A stretch of 64,000 nucleotides of DNA from CAZYTM01 sp964649725 (GTDB lineage Bacteria > Desulfobacterota > Desulfuromonadia > Geobacterales > Geobacteraceae). Of the stretch, positions 53,043 through 62,916 are shown piece by piece. Numbering within the stretch: position 1 is the first letter of the stretch; every line of letters starts with the position of its first letter. The notes below the pieces were generated by a model. The model was not told the DNA's origin. It made no database searches and saw nothing but the letters and a program-made list of their open reading frames with translations. The stretch spans positions 1-64,000 of the forward strand of contig CAZYTM010000004.1 in the NCBI GenBank assembly GCA_964649725.1. The letters are read 5' to 3'. The position numbers and the translations under genes are program-made.

Positions 53043-54359
53043 ATGAAATACTTTGTGCTCGATACGAATGTGCTGCTTTATGACCCTCAGGCTATTTTCA
53101 AGTTCGAGGAGAATAATATTATTATACCGATCACTGTGATTGAGGAGATTGATCGGTTCAAGAAGGATATGAATGAAACTGGTCGAAATGCCAGACAATT
53201 TTCCCGTGTGCTCGATGGGCTGAGGAAAAAGGGCTCACTTTCGACAGGGATTAAGCTTGAGACCGGCGGTATAATCCGCGTAGAAATCTACGAAGAAAGG
53301 ATTATGAAGCGATTGCCACCCGAACTTCGTGAAGAGCGTGGAGATAATCGGATATTGGCAGTTGCAGTGGATGCCAAGGAGAAAAATCCTGACGAAAAAG
53401 TTATATTTGTCACCAAGGATACTAACCTCCGCATTAAGGCTGATGCCTTGGGCGTTGTAGCACAGGACTACGAATCTGACAAGGTGGCCATAGAAGAGCT
53501 TTTTTCAGGCTTTGCTGAAATAGGGGTGCTTCCCGAGGTTGTGGATCGATTCCATGGTCAGGGGTGGGTTGAGTTGGAGCAAGATTTCCTCCCTAATCAG
53601 TTTGTGACAATGCGAGACCTGTTGAATAATTCTCATTCTGCTATAGGTAGGTATGATGCAGGGCAGAAAAGGTTGGTGCCAATCAGAAAGATTGGCAAAG
53701 AAGGAGTATGGAGTATTCATCCGCGTAATCGCGAACAGAATTTTGCCCTTGATTCTTTGCTGGACGACAATGTCAAGCTTGTAACCCTTGTTGGCAAGGC
53801 TGGCACAGGCAAGACACTGTTGGCAATAGCCGCAGGACTGCATAAAACCGCTGAGGAAAATGTTTATAATAGGCTACTTGTCTCCCGTCCTGTATTCCCA
53901 ATGGGTAGAGACCTTGGCTTTCTTCCAGGCGACATTGAAGAGAAACTGACACCATGGATGCAGCCAATCTTTGACAATGTGGAATTACTGCTTTCCGGTC
54001 ACGAAGGAGAAAAACGGCATAGTAAAGGTTATAAAGAGTTGATGGCGATGGGAATCATGGATATCGAGCCACTTACTTACATCCGAGGGCGTTCGATTCC
54101 AAACCAGTACCTGATTGTTGACGAGGCGCAGAACCTTACTCCTCATGAGATTAAAACAATTGTCACCAGAGCCGGTGAAGGGACAAAGATAGTTCTGACA
54201 GGTGATCCTTATCAGATTGACAATCCATATGTCGATTCGGCTAGTAATGGTTTGACATATGTAGTTGAACGGTTCAAGGAACAGGCTATAGCTGGGCATG
54301 TGACGATGACCAAAGGGGAGAGATCTGAACTTGCTGAGTTGGCGGCAAACCTATTATAA
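53043..54359 (+). CDS. PIN-PhoH ATPase (YlaK-type)
   Basis: The 438-residue protein (ATG 53043, AAAGG upstream) joins an N-terminal PIN nuclease domain (FVLDTNVLLYDP, ITVIEEIDRFK, ILAVAVDA, FVTKDTNLRIKA) with a PhoH ATPase domain from about residue 225. The Walker A is LVGKAGTGKTLLA, the Walker B LIVDEAQNLTP, and the sensor LTGDPYQID. Such PhoH2 proteins have RNA helicase and RNase activity in test tubes. It is followed by a strong terminator, so it ends the desulfurase transcript. Confidence 0.95.
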   Translation: MKYFVLDTNVLLYDPQAIFKFEENNIIIPITVIEEIDRFKKDMNETGRNARQFSRVLDGLRKKGSLSTGIKLETGGIIRVEIYEERIMKRLPPELREERGDNRILAVAVDAKEKNPDEKVIFVTKDTNLRIKADALGVVAQDYESDKVAIEELFSGFAEIGVLPEVVDRFHGQGWVELEQDFLPNQFVTMRDLLNNSHSAIGRYDAGQKRLVPIRKIGKEGVWSIHPRNREQNFALDSLLDDNVKLVTLVGKAGTGKTLLAIAAGLHKTAEENVYNRLLVSRPVFPMGRDLGFLPGDIEEKLTPWMQPIFDNVELLLSGHEGEKRHSKGYKELMAMGIMDIEPLTYIRGRSIPNQYLIVDEAQNLTPHEIKTIVTRAGEGTKIVLTGDPYQIDNPYVDSASNGLTYVVERFKEQAIAGHVTMTKGERSELAELAANLL

Positions 54360-54410
54360 GCTAAAGTTAAATAGTCTAAAGTACATACTATCAAATTTGT
54401 TTTGCTACTA

Positions 54411-54446
54411 AAGGAAGGGGCGCGGTTTGCCCCTTCTGTTTATTTT
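54411..54446 (+). terminator. Rho-independent terminator after PIN-PhoH
   Basis: The stem GAAGGGGC (54414-54421) pairs with GCCCCTTC (54429-54436) around a seven-base loop and is followed by a T-rich tail. It ends the transcript of the PIN-PhoH gene and is close to the next start at 54455. Confidence 0.8.
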
Positions 54447-54454
54447 GGGTGATT

Positions 54455-55486
54455 ATGCTTATTCTGGCAATTGAGACATCGTGCGATGAGACAGCTGCTG
54501 CCGTGGTGCAGGATGGGAGAAAGATTCTTGCAAATATTGTCTCGTCTCAAATAGCAGTTCATGCAGATTATGGAGGAGTTGTCCCGGAGATTGCTTCACG
54601 CAAGCATATGGAAGCAATTACCATGGTAATTGATGCAGCCGTTTGCTCGGCAGGGATAAATTATGCAGATCTCCAGGGGATTGCAGTGACGCAGGGGCCT
54701 GGATTGGCAGGGGCACTTCTGGTTGGAATTGCCACGGCCAAGTCGATAGCCTTTGCCAGAAACCTGCCATTGGCTGGAATCAATCATATTGAAGGTCATC
54801 TGGCGGCAATATTTCTTGAGCAGGCAGTGACTTTCCCATATATTGCTTTGGTTGTTTCGGGGGGCCATACCCATATCTATCGTGTTGATGGGATAGGCAG
54901 CTATACGACAATTGGACAGACTCTTGATGATGCTGCCGGAGAAGCATTCGATAAGGTTGCCAAAATACTCGGACTCTCCTATCCAGGTGGGGCTATTATT
55001 GACCGGCTTGCTGCAGAGGGGGATCGTGAACTGTTTAAGCTGCCACGTCCGCTGATTCACGATGGCAGCTGTAACTTCAGTTTCAGCGGTTTGAAGACGG
55101 CTGTATCAGTAATATTACAACGACAGCCGTTGCTACGTTCAGATGAATTGCAACTTCGTCATCTCTGCGCATCATTCCAAGCTGCAGTTTGCGATGTACT
55201 GGTGAGCAAAACAGCTTATGCATTAGAAAAAACCGGACTCACGCGCCTGGTTGTGGCAGGTGGAGTTGCCTGCAACAGTGGCCTGCGTTGTTCAATGCAG
55301 CAATATGCCATGTCGTCAGGGATTGAACTGTTTTTCCCCTCAGCTGCTCTTTGTGCTGACAATGCGGCGATGATAGCGGTTCCTGGAGATTACTATCTGA
55401 GCAGAGCAGCTACCAAGGATCTCTCTTTGGATGCTTTGCCTACCTGGCCGCTTGAAGCTGTTACCGCAGCAAGAAACGGTGGTTAG
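54455..55486 (+). CDS. tsaD: tRNA N6-adenosine threonylcarbamoyltransferase
   Basis: The 343-residue Kae1/TsaD protein begins LILAIETSCDETAAAVV and carries the metal-binding histidines in INHIEGHLAA. VVSGGHTHIYRV, GQTLDDAAGEAFDKVAK and VVAGGVACNSGLR are further signatures. It transfers threonylcarbamoyl to A37 of ANN-decoding tRNAs; it needs TsaB and TsaE, which are not in the window. ATG 54455 is preferred to GTG 54449. It is followed two bases later by rsmA. Confidence 0.97.
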   Translation: MLILAIETSCDETAAAVVQDGRKILANIVSSQIAVHADYGGVVPEIASRKHMEAITMVIDAAVCSAGINYADLQGIAVTQGPGLAGALLVGIATAKSIAFARNLPLAGINHIEGHLAAIFLEQAVTFPYIALVVSGGHTHIYRVDGIGSYTTIGQTLDDAAGEAFDKVAKILGLSYPGGAIIDRLAAEGDRELFKLPRPLIHDGSCNFSFSGLKTAVSVILQRQPLLRSDELQLRHLCASFQAAVCDVLVSKTAYALEKTGLTRLVVAGGVACNSGLRCSMQQYAMSSGIELFFPSAALCADNAAMIAVPGDYYLSRAATKDLSLDALPTWPLEAVTAARNGG

Positions 55487-55488
55487 AG

Positions 55489-56301
55489 ATGGAAAGTCGA
55501 CGGCCAAAGAAATCCCTTGGGCAGAATTTCCTGGTTGACCGTAATGTTTTAGCCCGGATAGTACAGGCTGTAAATGTTAAAGACGGCGATCGTATTCTGG
55601 AGGTAGGACCCGGGCATGGTGCACTCACTAATCTTTTGGCAGAAAAGTCGTGTCAGGTTATTGCCGTGGAGATAGACAGCTATCTGGTCGAAAAACTGCG
55701 CTCTATATTTGGCTGCAATCCTGCGGTTACTATCGTTCATCAGGATATTCTCCGCACCGATCTTAATTATCTGCTGAGCAAGAATGGTACCGGGTTATGG
55801 AAGGTAGCAGCCAATCTGCCGTACAATATCTCGTCGCAGGTACTGTTTTTGTTCCTTCAAAATATTCGGCTTTTTGACCGACTTGTTTTAATGTTGCAAA
55901 AAGAGGTTGGAGAGCGCTTATTGGCAAAGCCAGGTAGTAAGGAATATGGTATCTTGACGGTGTTGCTGCAACTTCATTTCAAGATTCGACGTGAGTTTTT
56001 GGTCCGACCAGGGGCATTCTATCCTGTCCCAAAAGTCGATTCACTAGTGCTGAGCTTTGAAACTTTGTCTGCACCCCTCTTTGATGTAGGTGATGAAGAT
56101 TTTTTCCGACGTGTTGTAAAGGCCTCTTTTGGCCAACGCAGAAAGACCCTGATTAACTGTTTAAAGGCAGCCGGTCTCTGCCATGAGGTCAATATTGAAG
56201 CAGTTAATAGTGTATGTGCTATTGATCTGCAACGACGTGGCGAAACTCTTTCTCTTGAGGAGTTTGCGTTATTGAGTCGAACTCTTTACTCATACTTTTG
56301 A
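55489..56301 (+). CDS. rsmA: 16S rRNA dimethyladenosine transferase RsmA/KsgA
   Basis: The 270-residue SAM methyltransferase has KKSLGQNFLVD at the start, the SAM loop ILEVGPGHGALT (about 38-49), the catalytic NLPYNIS and a C-terminal SFGQRRKTL. It dimethylates two adjacent adenines near the 3' end of 16S rRNA during late 30S assembly. It lies just after tsaD with no room for a promoter, so both are on one transcript. Confidence 0.97.
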   Translation: MESRRPKKSLGQNFLVDRNVLARIVQAVNVKDGDRILEVGPGHGALTNLLAEKSCQVIAVEIDSYLVEKLRSIFGCNPAVTIVHQDILRTDLNYLLSKNGTGLWKVAANLPYNISSQVLFLFLQNIRLFDRLVLMLQKEVGERLLAKPGSKEYGILTVLLQLHFKIRREFLVRPGAFYPVPKVDSLVLSFETLSAPLFDVGDEDFFRRVVKASFGQRRKTLINCLKAAGLCHEVNIEAVNSVCAIDLQRRGETLSLEEFALLSRTLYSYF

Positions 56302-56454
56302 TAGGTCAACAACTGCTAAAAATTGAGTTAACATGCAATATGCAGGCGATTCAATATGTATGGCAAGTCAAGAATTACTGCAGGGGCGGAAAAGCTGGAA
56401 AACTAATGGTACATGTGCTATACAAAAAAATCGTCTAGTTACAAGGAGGAAACA

Positions 56455-57798
56455 ATGAAGATCTGTGTAATTGGTACCGGTTATGTTGGGTTGGTAGCCG
56501 GGACCTGTTTTGCCGAGAGCGGTAATGACGTTATCTGTGTTGATATAGATGAAGCAAAGATTGAAGGGCTGAAGAAGGGAGTAATCCCAATTTATGAACC
56601 TGGGCTCAAGGAACTGGTATTGCGTAACAGTACTGAAGGCCGTCTCACATTTACCACAGATCTGGCAGAAGCGGTCCAGGCTTCACTTATAAATTTTATT
56701 GCTGTAGGGACTCCGCCAGGAGAAGATGGCTCTGCTGATCTTAAATATGTCCTTGGAGTGGCTCGCCAGATAGGCGAATATATGAATGGATTCAAAATCA
56801 TTGTTGATAAATCAACTGTCCCGGTCGGGACGGCAGACAAGGTTCGTAAGACAGTCCGAGAAGTACTGAAACAGCGTGGGGTTAATTACGAAGTCGACGT
56901 TGTATCTAATCCTGAATTCCTCAAAGAGGGGGCTGCCATTGATGATTTTATGAAACCGGATCGGGTGGTCATCGGTGCTGATAATGTGCGGACTGGTGAA
57001 ATCATGAAGGAGCTCTATGCTCCATTTATGCGAAAGACCAACCGGCTAATTGTCATGGATATCAGAAGTGCTGAAATGACGAAATATGCTGCTAATGCAA
57101 TGCTTGCAACAAAAATATCTTTCATGAATCAGATTGCCAATCTTTGTGAACGAATGGGAGCAGATGTGGCAGCTGTTCGTGAAGGAATCGGCTCTGATTC
57201 TCGAATCGGCTATGACTTCCTTTTCCCAGGTGTTGGTTATGGAGGGTCCTGTTTCCCTAAGGACGTTAAGGCACTGATCAAGACGGCTGAAGAGTCTGAA
57301 TATGATTTCTTATTACTTAGAGCAGTGGAAGAGGTCAATGAAAGACAGAAACGGGTTCTTTCCGATAAAATTATTGACCGTCTAGTAACTGATGGTTCGT
57401 TGAAAGGTGTAAAGATTGCTGTCTGGGGGCTGTCATTCAAACCAAGAACTGATGATATGAGGGAAGCTCCATCGGTGGTCATCATTAATCGTCTGCTGGA
57501 GCTTGGCGCGGAGATTCGTGCCCATGATCCGGAAGCAATCAGAGAAGCTAAAAAGATATTTGGGGACAAGATCAGTTATAGTAATAACCAGTATGAAATT
57601 CTCAAGGATGCCGATGCGCTAGCCATTATTACCGAATGGAGCGAGTATAGAAACCCTGATTTTGAAAAAATCAAACAATTTCTTTCCAGACCGCTTATAT
57701 TCGATGGACGCAACCTTTACAAGCCTCACCGGATGCGTGAAGCCGGATTTGATTATATCCCTATTGGTCGCAATTGTGATGCTGGTTTGATAGAATAG
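56455..57798 (+). CDS. ugd: UDP-glucose 6-dehydrogenase
   Basis: The 447-residue protein (start ATG 56455, AAGGAGG upstream) has the NAD loop MKICVIGTGYVGLVAG, STVPVGTA, SNPEFLKEGAA and GVGYGGSCFPKD (catalytic cysteine). It oxidises UDP-glucose twice to UDP-glucuronate, the precursor for the xylose and galacturonate donors made by the next sugar enzymes in the window. It is followed 31 bases later by the UDP-glucuronate decarboxylase on the same strand. Confidence 0.97.
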   Translation: MKICVIGTGYVGLVAGTCFAESGNDVICVDIDEAKIEGLKKGVIPIYEPGLKELVLRNSTEGRLTFTTDLAEAVQASLINFIAVGTPPGEDGSADLKYVLGVARQIGEYMNGFKIIVDKSTVPVGTADKVRKTVREVLKQRGVNYEVDVVSNPEFLKEGAAIDDFMKPDRVVIGADNVRTGEIMKELYAPFMRKTNRLIVMDIRSAEMTKYAANAMLATKISFMNQIANLCERMGADVAAVREGIGSDSRIGYDFLFPGVGYGGSCFPKDVKALIKTAEESEYDFLLLRAVEEVNERQKRVLSDKIIDRLVTDGSLKGVKIAVWGLSFKPRTDDMREAPSVVIINRLLELGAEIRAHDPEAIREAKKIFGDKISYSNNQYEILKDADALAIITEWSEYRNPDFEKIKQFLSRPLIFDGRNLYKPHRMREAGFDYIPIGRNCDAGLIE

Positions 57799-57829
57799 GT
57801 TCTGGCATGAAAAGAGAGGTCGCACGATA

Positions 57830-58765
57830 ATGAGAATTCTTGTCACCGGCGGTGCCGGCTTCATTGGATCCCATCTATCAGATCGTTTGTTGCGGGATGG
57901 GCATGAACTACTCTGTCTAGATAATTTTTTTACTGGCAGCAGGAATAATATTGCCCATCTACTAGCCAATCCCAATTTTGAGCTGATCCGGCACGACATA
58001 ATAGAACCTATCCTGCTGGAGGTTGACAGGATATATAATCTGGCTTGTCCGGCCTCACCGGTCCATTATCAATATAATCCTGTAAAAACTATTAAAACAT
58101 GTGTTATGGGGACGATTAATATGCTTGGCCTTGCCAAGCGGGTCAAAGCTCGTATTCTTCAGGCATCAACTTCTGAGGTATATGGAGATCCTCAGGTTCA
58201 CCCACAGACTGAGGAATACTGGGGGAATGTAAATCCTGTCGGCATAAGAAGTTGTTATGATGAAGGGAAGCGAGTTGCCGAGACCTTGATGATGGATTAC
58301 CATCGGCAGAATAATGTTGATATAAGGATTGCCCGTATTTTCAATACCTATGGTCCAAATATGGCAGAAAATGATGGCCGGGTGGTCTCGAATTTTACTA
58401 TCCAGGCATTGCGGGGTGAAGATATCACAGTCTATGGCGATGGTAGCCAAACCCGCTCATTTTGTTATGTTGCTGATCTGGTGGAGGGATTGATCCGGAT
58501 GATGGAACAAGACCAACTGATCGGCCCGGTCAACCTCGGTAATCCGTCCGAGACCAGTATCCTGGAGTTTGCCGAGCGAATTGTCAGCTTGACAGATTCT
58601 GCTTCGAAAATTGTTTTTCGTCCTCTACCTGCGGATGATCCACAGCAGCGTCAACCTGATATAACACTGGCTAAAGAGGTTCTTGGCTGGAAGCCAGAAG
58701 TAGAGCTGGATATAGGTCTGCGAGAAACAATTGCCTATTTCTCTGCGATACTTCGGAATAAATAA
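57830..58765 (+). CDS. UDP-glucuronate decarboxylase (UDP-xylose synthase)
   Basis: The 311-residue extended SDR has GGAGFIGSHL (7-16), ASTSEVYGDPQVHPQ and the catalytic YDEGKR (YxxxK) with RIARIFNTYGPNM. The short N-terminus and the EVYGDP and QRQPDI signatures mark the UXS branch rather than a simple epimerase. It converts UDP-glucuronate from ugd into UDP-xylose for cell-surface polysaccharide. It lies in the middle of an otherwise housekeeping run (rsmA, ugd, ftsB, argS). Confidence 0.92.
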   Translation: MRILVTGGAGFIGSHLSDRLLRDGHELLCLDNFFTGSRNNIAHLLANPNFELIRHDIIEPILLEVDRIYNLACPASPVHYQYNPVKTIKTCVMGTINMLGLAKRVKARILQASTSEVYGDPQVHPQTEEYWGNVNPVGIRSCYDEGKRVAETLMMDYHRQNNVDIRIARIFNTYGPNMAENDGRVVSNFTIQALRGEDITVYGDGSQTRSFCYVADLVEGLIRMMEQDQLIGPVNLGNPSETSILEFAERIVSLTDSASKIVFRPLPADDPQQRQPDITLAKEVLGWKPEVELDIGLRETIAYFSAILRNK

Positions 58766-58782
58766 CCGGATAAGGAGATTCA

Positions 58783-59112
58783 ATGCGGAGATGGTTATAC
58801 CTTATCCCTGCCGGCATTGTGCTGTTTATCCTGTTTTTTACTGTATTCGGCGAACGTGGGCTTCTAAGCATATATCATATAAATAAGGAAAAGCAGGAGA
58901 TGGAACGACGGATGGAGTCGCTCAAGGCCGATAATGAAAAGTTGCGGCGCGAGATTGAGGCTTTGAAGACTGACCGACGTTATCTGGAGAGCATTGCCCG
59001 TAAGGATTTCGGGTTGGTTAGGCAGAAAGAGATTATCTACCAGTTTCAGCCACCTAACCAGAATGATGCAACTGTGACAACTTTGGTGACGACTGTGGCA
59101 GGAAAGCGTTAA
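58783..59112 (+). CDS. ftsB: FtsB/DivIC-like septum protein
   Basis: The 109-residue protein has one N-terminal helix (LYLIPAGIVLFILFFTVF) followed by a leucine-zipper-like coiled coil (INKEKQEMERRMESLKADNEKLRREIEALKT), then YLESIARKDFGLVRQKEIIYQF, the DivIC signature. It belongs to the divisome FtsQLB complex and helps recruit or activate FtsWI. The start follows AAGGAG. It lies 18 bases after the sugar decarboxylase and before argS. Confidence 0.93.
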   Translation: MRRWLYLIPAGIVLFILFFTVFGERGLLSIYHINKEKQEMERRMESLKADNEKLRREIEALKTDRRYLESIARKDFGLVRQKEIIYQFQPPNQNDATVTTLVTTVAGKR

Positions 59113-59139
59113 TTTGCATTACCGTTCGCAGGAGGGTTG

Positions 59140-60816
59140 ATGAAGGAGTCGTTACTTGTAATAATTCGTAATGGTTTGGAAAAGTGCTATGCTGATGGCG
59201 TACTGCATTCTGGAAAGTATCCATCAATACAGTTGGAACGACCAGCACATGATGAACATGGTGATTTTGCCACTAATCTTGCCATGCTTTTGGCTAAGGA
59301 TGAAAAAAAGCCACCTCGGTTCGTTGCTGAGAAATTATGCCAGCATTTGGTATCGGAATTTGCACGAGTAGAGATAGCCGGTCCTGGGTTTATAAACTTT
59401 TATATTAATAATGCTGCTTGGTGCAACACCCTCAGCGCTATCGATTCAGCTGGATCAGGATTTGGATCTAACCGATCAGGTATGATGAAAAAGGTTCAGG
59501 TTGAGTTTGTCAGCGCAAATCCGACTGGCCCGCTTCATATTGGCCATGGCCGTGGTGCTGCTATAGGTGATTCGATATGCAGGCTTATGGAAGCTACAGG
59601 TTGGGATGTAACCCGTGAGTTTTATTATAACGACGCGGGCCAGCAGATTTCCAATCTGGCATTGTCAGTCCAGGCGCGCTGTCTTGGTTGCGAGCCGGAT
59701 GACCCATGCTGGCCGACAGATGGTTACCAGGGAGATTATATCCAGGAAGTGGCACGTTCCTATTTGGCTGGTGAGACAGTTCATGCCGACGATCAACACG
59801 TTACAGCTGCCGGTGATCCGCACGATCTTGAGTCTATACGACGTTTTGCCGTTGCATATCTGCGTCGCGAGCAAGATCAGGATCTGACTGCATTTGATGT
59901 CCATTTTGATGTATATTCGCTGGAATCAGAGCTCTACGCTAATGGCAAAGTTGAAGCTGTTGTTCAGAGATTAATCGAAAAAGGTCATGCATACGAGCAT
60001 GACAATGCACTCTGGTTGCGTACTACTGATTTTGGCGATGACAAAGACCGGGTGATGCGCAAAGCAGATGGCAGCTATACCTATTTTGTCCCTGATATTG
60101 CCTATCACCTGAGTAAATGGGAGCGTGGATTTGCTCGCGTAGTCAATGAGCAGGGAGCTGATCACCATAGTACCATCACTAGAGTCCGGGCTGGGCTACA
60201 GGCTTTAGGCCAAGGGATACCTGGGGGTTGGCCAGAGTATATTCTGCATCAAATGGTGACAGTTGTGCGTGGGGGTGAAGAGGTAAAGATTTCCAAGCGT
60301 GCAGGGAACTATGTCACTTTACGTGAATTGATTGAAGAAGTTGGTCTGGATGCCACGCGCTACTTTTTTGTCATGCGTAAACCTGATTCACAGTTAGTTT
60401 TTGATATAGATCTGGCCAAACAGCAATCTCTTGATAACCCGGTCTACTATGTCCAGTATGCACATGCGAGGATTTGCAGCATCTTTGATAATGCTTTGGA
60501 ACGAGGATTCTCTGTCCCATCAGCTGAAGCAGTTCATTATGAATTACTGCAAGAGCCTGTTGAAATGGCTCTGATCAAGAATATCAACTTATTCCCTGAG
60601 ATCGTTGATGGTAGTGCTAAAGCATTCGAACCACACCGGATTGCCAATTATCTGCAGGATTTAGCTGGGGCATTCCATAGTTTCTACAACAAACATCGAG
60701 TGATAACTGAAGATAAGGAGCTATCGATAGCGCGCCTATTCCTTCTCAAATGTGTAGCTATGACATTAAAGAATGCCTTGTCACTGTTAGGGGTTTCAGC
60801 ACCGGAACGGATGTGA
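59140..60816 (+). CDS. argS: Arginyl-tRNA synthetase
   Basis: The 558-residue class I synthetase has the HIGH motif as HIGHGRGAAIGD, the KMSKS counterpart as KISKRAGN, an N-terminal Arg-tRNA-specific domain (residues 1-100), GPGFINFYI and a DALR domain ending SLLGVSAPERM. It charges tRNA-Arg with arginine using ATP and needs bound tRNA for activation. GGAGG lies very close before ATG 59140. It is followed by the SPOR gene on the same strand. Confidence 0.97.
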   Translation: MKESLLVIIRNGLEKCYADGVLHSGKYPSIQLERPAHDEHGDFATNLAMLLAKDEKKPPRFVAEKLCQHLVSEFARVEIAGPGFINFYINNAAWCNTLSAIDSAGSGFGSNRSGMMKKVQVEFVSANPTGPLHIGHGRGAAIGDSICRLMEATGWDVTREFYYNDAGQQISNLALSVQARCLGCEPDDPCWPTDGYQGDYIQEVARSYLAGETVHADDQHVTAAGDPHDLESIRRFAVAYLRREQDQDLTAFDVHFDVYSLESELYANGKVEAVVQRLIEKGHAYEHDNALWLRTTDFGDDKDRVMRKADGSYTYFVPDIAYHLSKWERGFARVVNEQGADHHSTITRVRAGLQALGQGIPGGWPEYILHQMVTVVRGGEEVKISKRAGNYVTLRELIEEVGLDATRYFFVMRKPDSQLVFDIDLAKQQSLDNPVYYVQYAHARICSIFDNALERGFSVPSAEAVHYELLQEPVEMALIKNINLFPEIVDGSAKAFEPHRIANYLQDLAGAFHSFYNKHRVITEDKELSIARLFLLKCVAMTLKNALSLLGVSAPERM

Positions 60817-60829
60817 CTAAGGTATAATT

Positions 60830-61630
60830 ATGGCATTCGACTATAGTGAAAGCAGGCATGTCCCTAGAAATCGGCCGAAACGCCAATCAGCGAGTATATT
60901 TGTATTTCTCATCTGTGGTGGGTTATTAACAGCCTTTATGCTTGGGATGTTTGCCGGTTGGATGCTGGGACGAGGTAAAGCAAATAAAATGACAGCTGCA
61001 GCTCAGCTTTCTGTGGTAGATTCAGCTCAGCAGAAGAGCAACAATCAACCAGGTGGAGTCACTGCTGGACGGAATGTAGGTATTGAAGGTAATAGCCAGA
61101 CACCGGTGCTGACCTTTTATGAAACTTTGTCTAAGGGTAATAAATCAGTCTTAGGGACTGGACTAAATCCGCACAAACCAGAAAATTTCGCTATGCCAAC
61201 TGCTCCTCCTAACTCCACTGCACAAGCACCTCCGATGGTTCAAGTAAATAGGGCTGCAACACCGCAACCGTTATCTCCGCCTGCAACAATAGTCTCCGGG
61301 CAAAAAAAATCGGACTCAGCCCGGGCTCCTACGGTAGTAAATACTCCAGTTAAAGAGACAGTAAAGCAAGCCGTAGATGCAGAGAACAATACCGTCGCTA
61401 GTGGAAAGGGAAAATTTACGGTACAGATTGCGTCCTATCGAGAGCGTAAGGAGGCGGAGGCTGTTCGACGTAAATATGCTGAAAAGGGGATTACTGCATA
61501 TATTGCAGAACATACTGATAGTGACAAGGCCATATGGTATCGACTAAGGGTTGGAAAGCGATTGGAACTACGAGAAGCTAACGACTTAGCTGCAAAATCA
61601 GGAAAGGGTGCCCTGGTAATCCCTGAGTAA
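60830..61630 (+). CDS. SPOR-domain membrane protein
   Basis: The 266-residue protein has a short cytoplasmic N-terminus, one membrane helix (about 23-45, SIFVFLICGGLLTAFMLGMF), a long disordered proline- and threonine-rich stretch, and a C-terminal SPOR domain (about 195-265, KFTVQIASYRERKEAEAVRRKY). SPOR domains bind denuded septal peptidoglycan, so it should localise at division sites like FtsN. FtsB lies two genes upstream, which fits a cell-division role. Confidence 0.93.
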   Translation: MAFDYSESRHVPRNRPKRQSASIFVFLICGGLLTAFMLGMFAGWMLGRGKANKMTAAAQLSVVDSAQQKSNNQPGGVTAGRNVGIEGNSQTPVLTFYETLSKGNKSVLGTGLNPHKPENFAMPTAPPNSTAQAPPMVQVNRAATPQPLSPPATIVSGQKKSDSARAPTVVNTPVKETVKQAVDAENNTVASGKGKFTVQIASYRERKEAEAVRRKYAEKGITAYIAEHTDSDKAIWYRLRVGKRLELREANDLAAKSGKGALVIPE

Positions 61631-61643
61631 AAATGGAGGGTAA

Positions 61644-62621
61644 ATGCGAATTTTAGTTACCGGGGGGGCAGGTTTTATCGGCTCGCATTTATGCGAACGG
61701 CTTGTCTCTAATGGTAATGATATTGTTATTATTGATAATTTCAATGATTTTTATGATCCGTTATTAAAACGACGAAATATGGATCATGTTTTTTCCACTG
61801 CTGAAGCAAATGAAAGAGCTGTTATCCTCAGTGAAGGTGATATTTGTGATTTCGATTATGTTAAGGAGATCATTGCTCAGGAATCACCTGATATTATCAT
61901 CCATCTTGCCGCGGCTGCCGGCGTTCGACCATCTTTAGCAAATCCATTCCATTATGAAGAGGTTAATGTACGAGGCACACTAAATCTACTAGAGGCAGCC
62001 AAGCAGTTTTCTGTTAAGTATTTTATATATGCTTCCAGTTCCTCGGTTTATGGGGATAGCTCGCGAGTTCCCTTTAGTGAGAACGACCCAGTAGATAATC
62101 CGATATCTCCTTATGCAGCCACTAAGAAGGCAGGTGAACTTATCTGCCATACATATCATCATCTGTATGCAATAAATATTGCCTGTCTTCGGTTTTTTAC
62201 CGTTTATGGCCCCCGCCAGAGGCCTGATTTGGCAATTAATAAATTTACCCGCTTGATTGATGCTGGCATGCCAATACCATTTTACGGTGATGGCAAAACT
62301 TCACGTGACTATACTTTTATTGATGACATTATTGATGGCGTAGAACGAGCAATTAACTGGGTTGTGGATAGTGAAAAACGATATTCGATTTTTAATTTAG
62401 GTGAGTCGCAGACTGTTGAGTTAAGAAGGTTGGTGGAGGTGATAGAGTCTTCATTAGGGAAAAAAGCGATACTCGACATGCAACCTATACAGCCTGGTGA
62501 TGTGCCACGCACCTGTGCGGATATAACTAAATCTACTTCAGTTTTAGGGTACCAGCCAAAGACTACAATAGAAAAAGGTGTCAGAGAGTTCGTAGACTGG
62601 TATCTAAAAGAATGCAAATAA
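61644..62621 (+). CDS. UDP-glucuronate 4-epimerase-like SDR protein
   Basis: The 325-residue extended SDR has GGAGFIGSHLCERL, DNFNDFYDP, AAAAGVRPSL, ASSSSVYGDSSRVPF and the catalytic YAATKK (YxxxK), followed by LRFFTVYGPRQRPD. The motifs FNDFYDP and GPRQRPD are usual in UDP-glucuronate/UDP-galacturonate epimerases. It could convert UDP-glucuronate from ugd into UDP-galacturonate for surface polysaccharide. It is separated from ugd and the xylose synthase by ftsB, argS and the SPOR gene. Confidence 0.9.
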   Translation: MRILVTGGAGFIGSHLCERLVSNGNDIVIIDNFNDFYDPLLKRRNMDHVFSTAEANERAVILSEGDICDFDYVKEIIAQESPDIIIHLAAAAGVRPSLANPFHYEEVNVRGTLNLLEAAKQFSVKYFIYASSSSVYGDSSRVPFSENDPVDNPISPYAATKKAGELICHTYHHLYAINIACLRFFTVYGPRQRPDLAINKFTRLIDAGMPIPFYGDGKTSRDYTFIDDIIDGVERAINWVVDSEKRYSIFNLGESQTVELRRLVEVIESSLGKKAILDMQPIQPGDVPRTCADITKSTSVLGYQPKTTIEKGVREFVDWYLKECK

Positions 62622-62631
62622 TTCTTTTTTA

Positions 62632-62661
62632 TTGACTTAAGTTAAAGATAAGTGTTATAAA
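62632..62661 (+). promoter_or_regulatory. Promoter of the initiator tRNA gene
   Basis: TTGACT (62632-62637) and TATAAA (62656-62661) are 18 bases apart and end 17 bases before the mature tRNA 5' end, a good sigma70 arrangement. Confidence 0.7.
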
Positions 62662-62678
62662 AACAATTCGTCAAATGA

Positions 62679-62755
<77 letters not shown>

Positions 62756-62765
62756 AAATAAATCA

Positions 62766-62797
62766 GGGACTTGCACTATCTGGCAAGTCCTTTTTTT
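62766..62797 (+). terminator. Rho-independent terminator of the initiator tRNA
   Basis: An eight-base stem GGACTTGC/GCAAGTCC with an eight-base loop is followed by seven T residues. Confidence 0.9.
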
Positions 62798-62916
62798 ATG
62801 CGTTTATATAAGTCTAAACAGTAGTCAAACAATATCTGGTAACCATTCAGGTAGTCTTGACATTTCCACGTATGTGGTGTTAAATCCGACATGTGAATTC
62901 AACGGTACTGGGGAAG

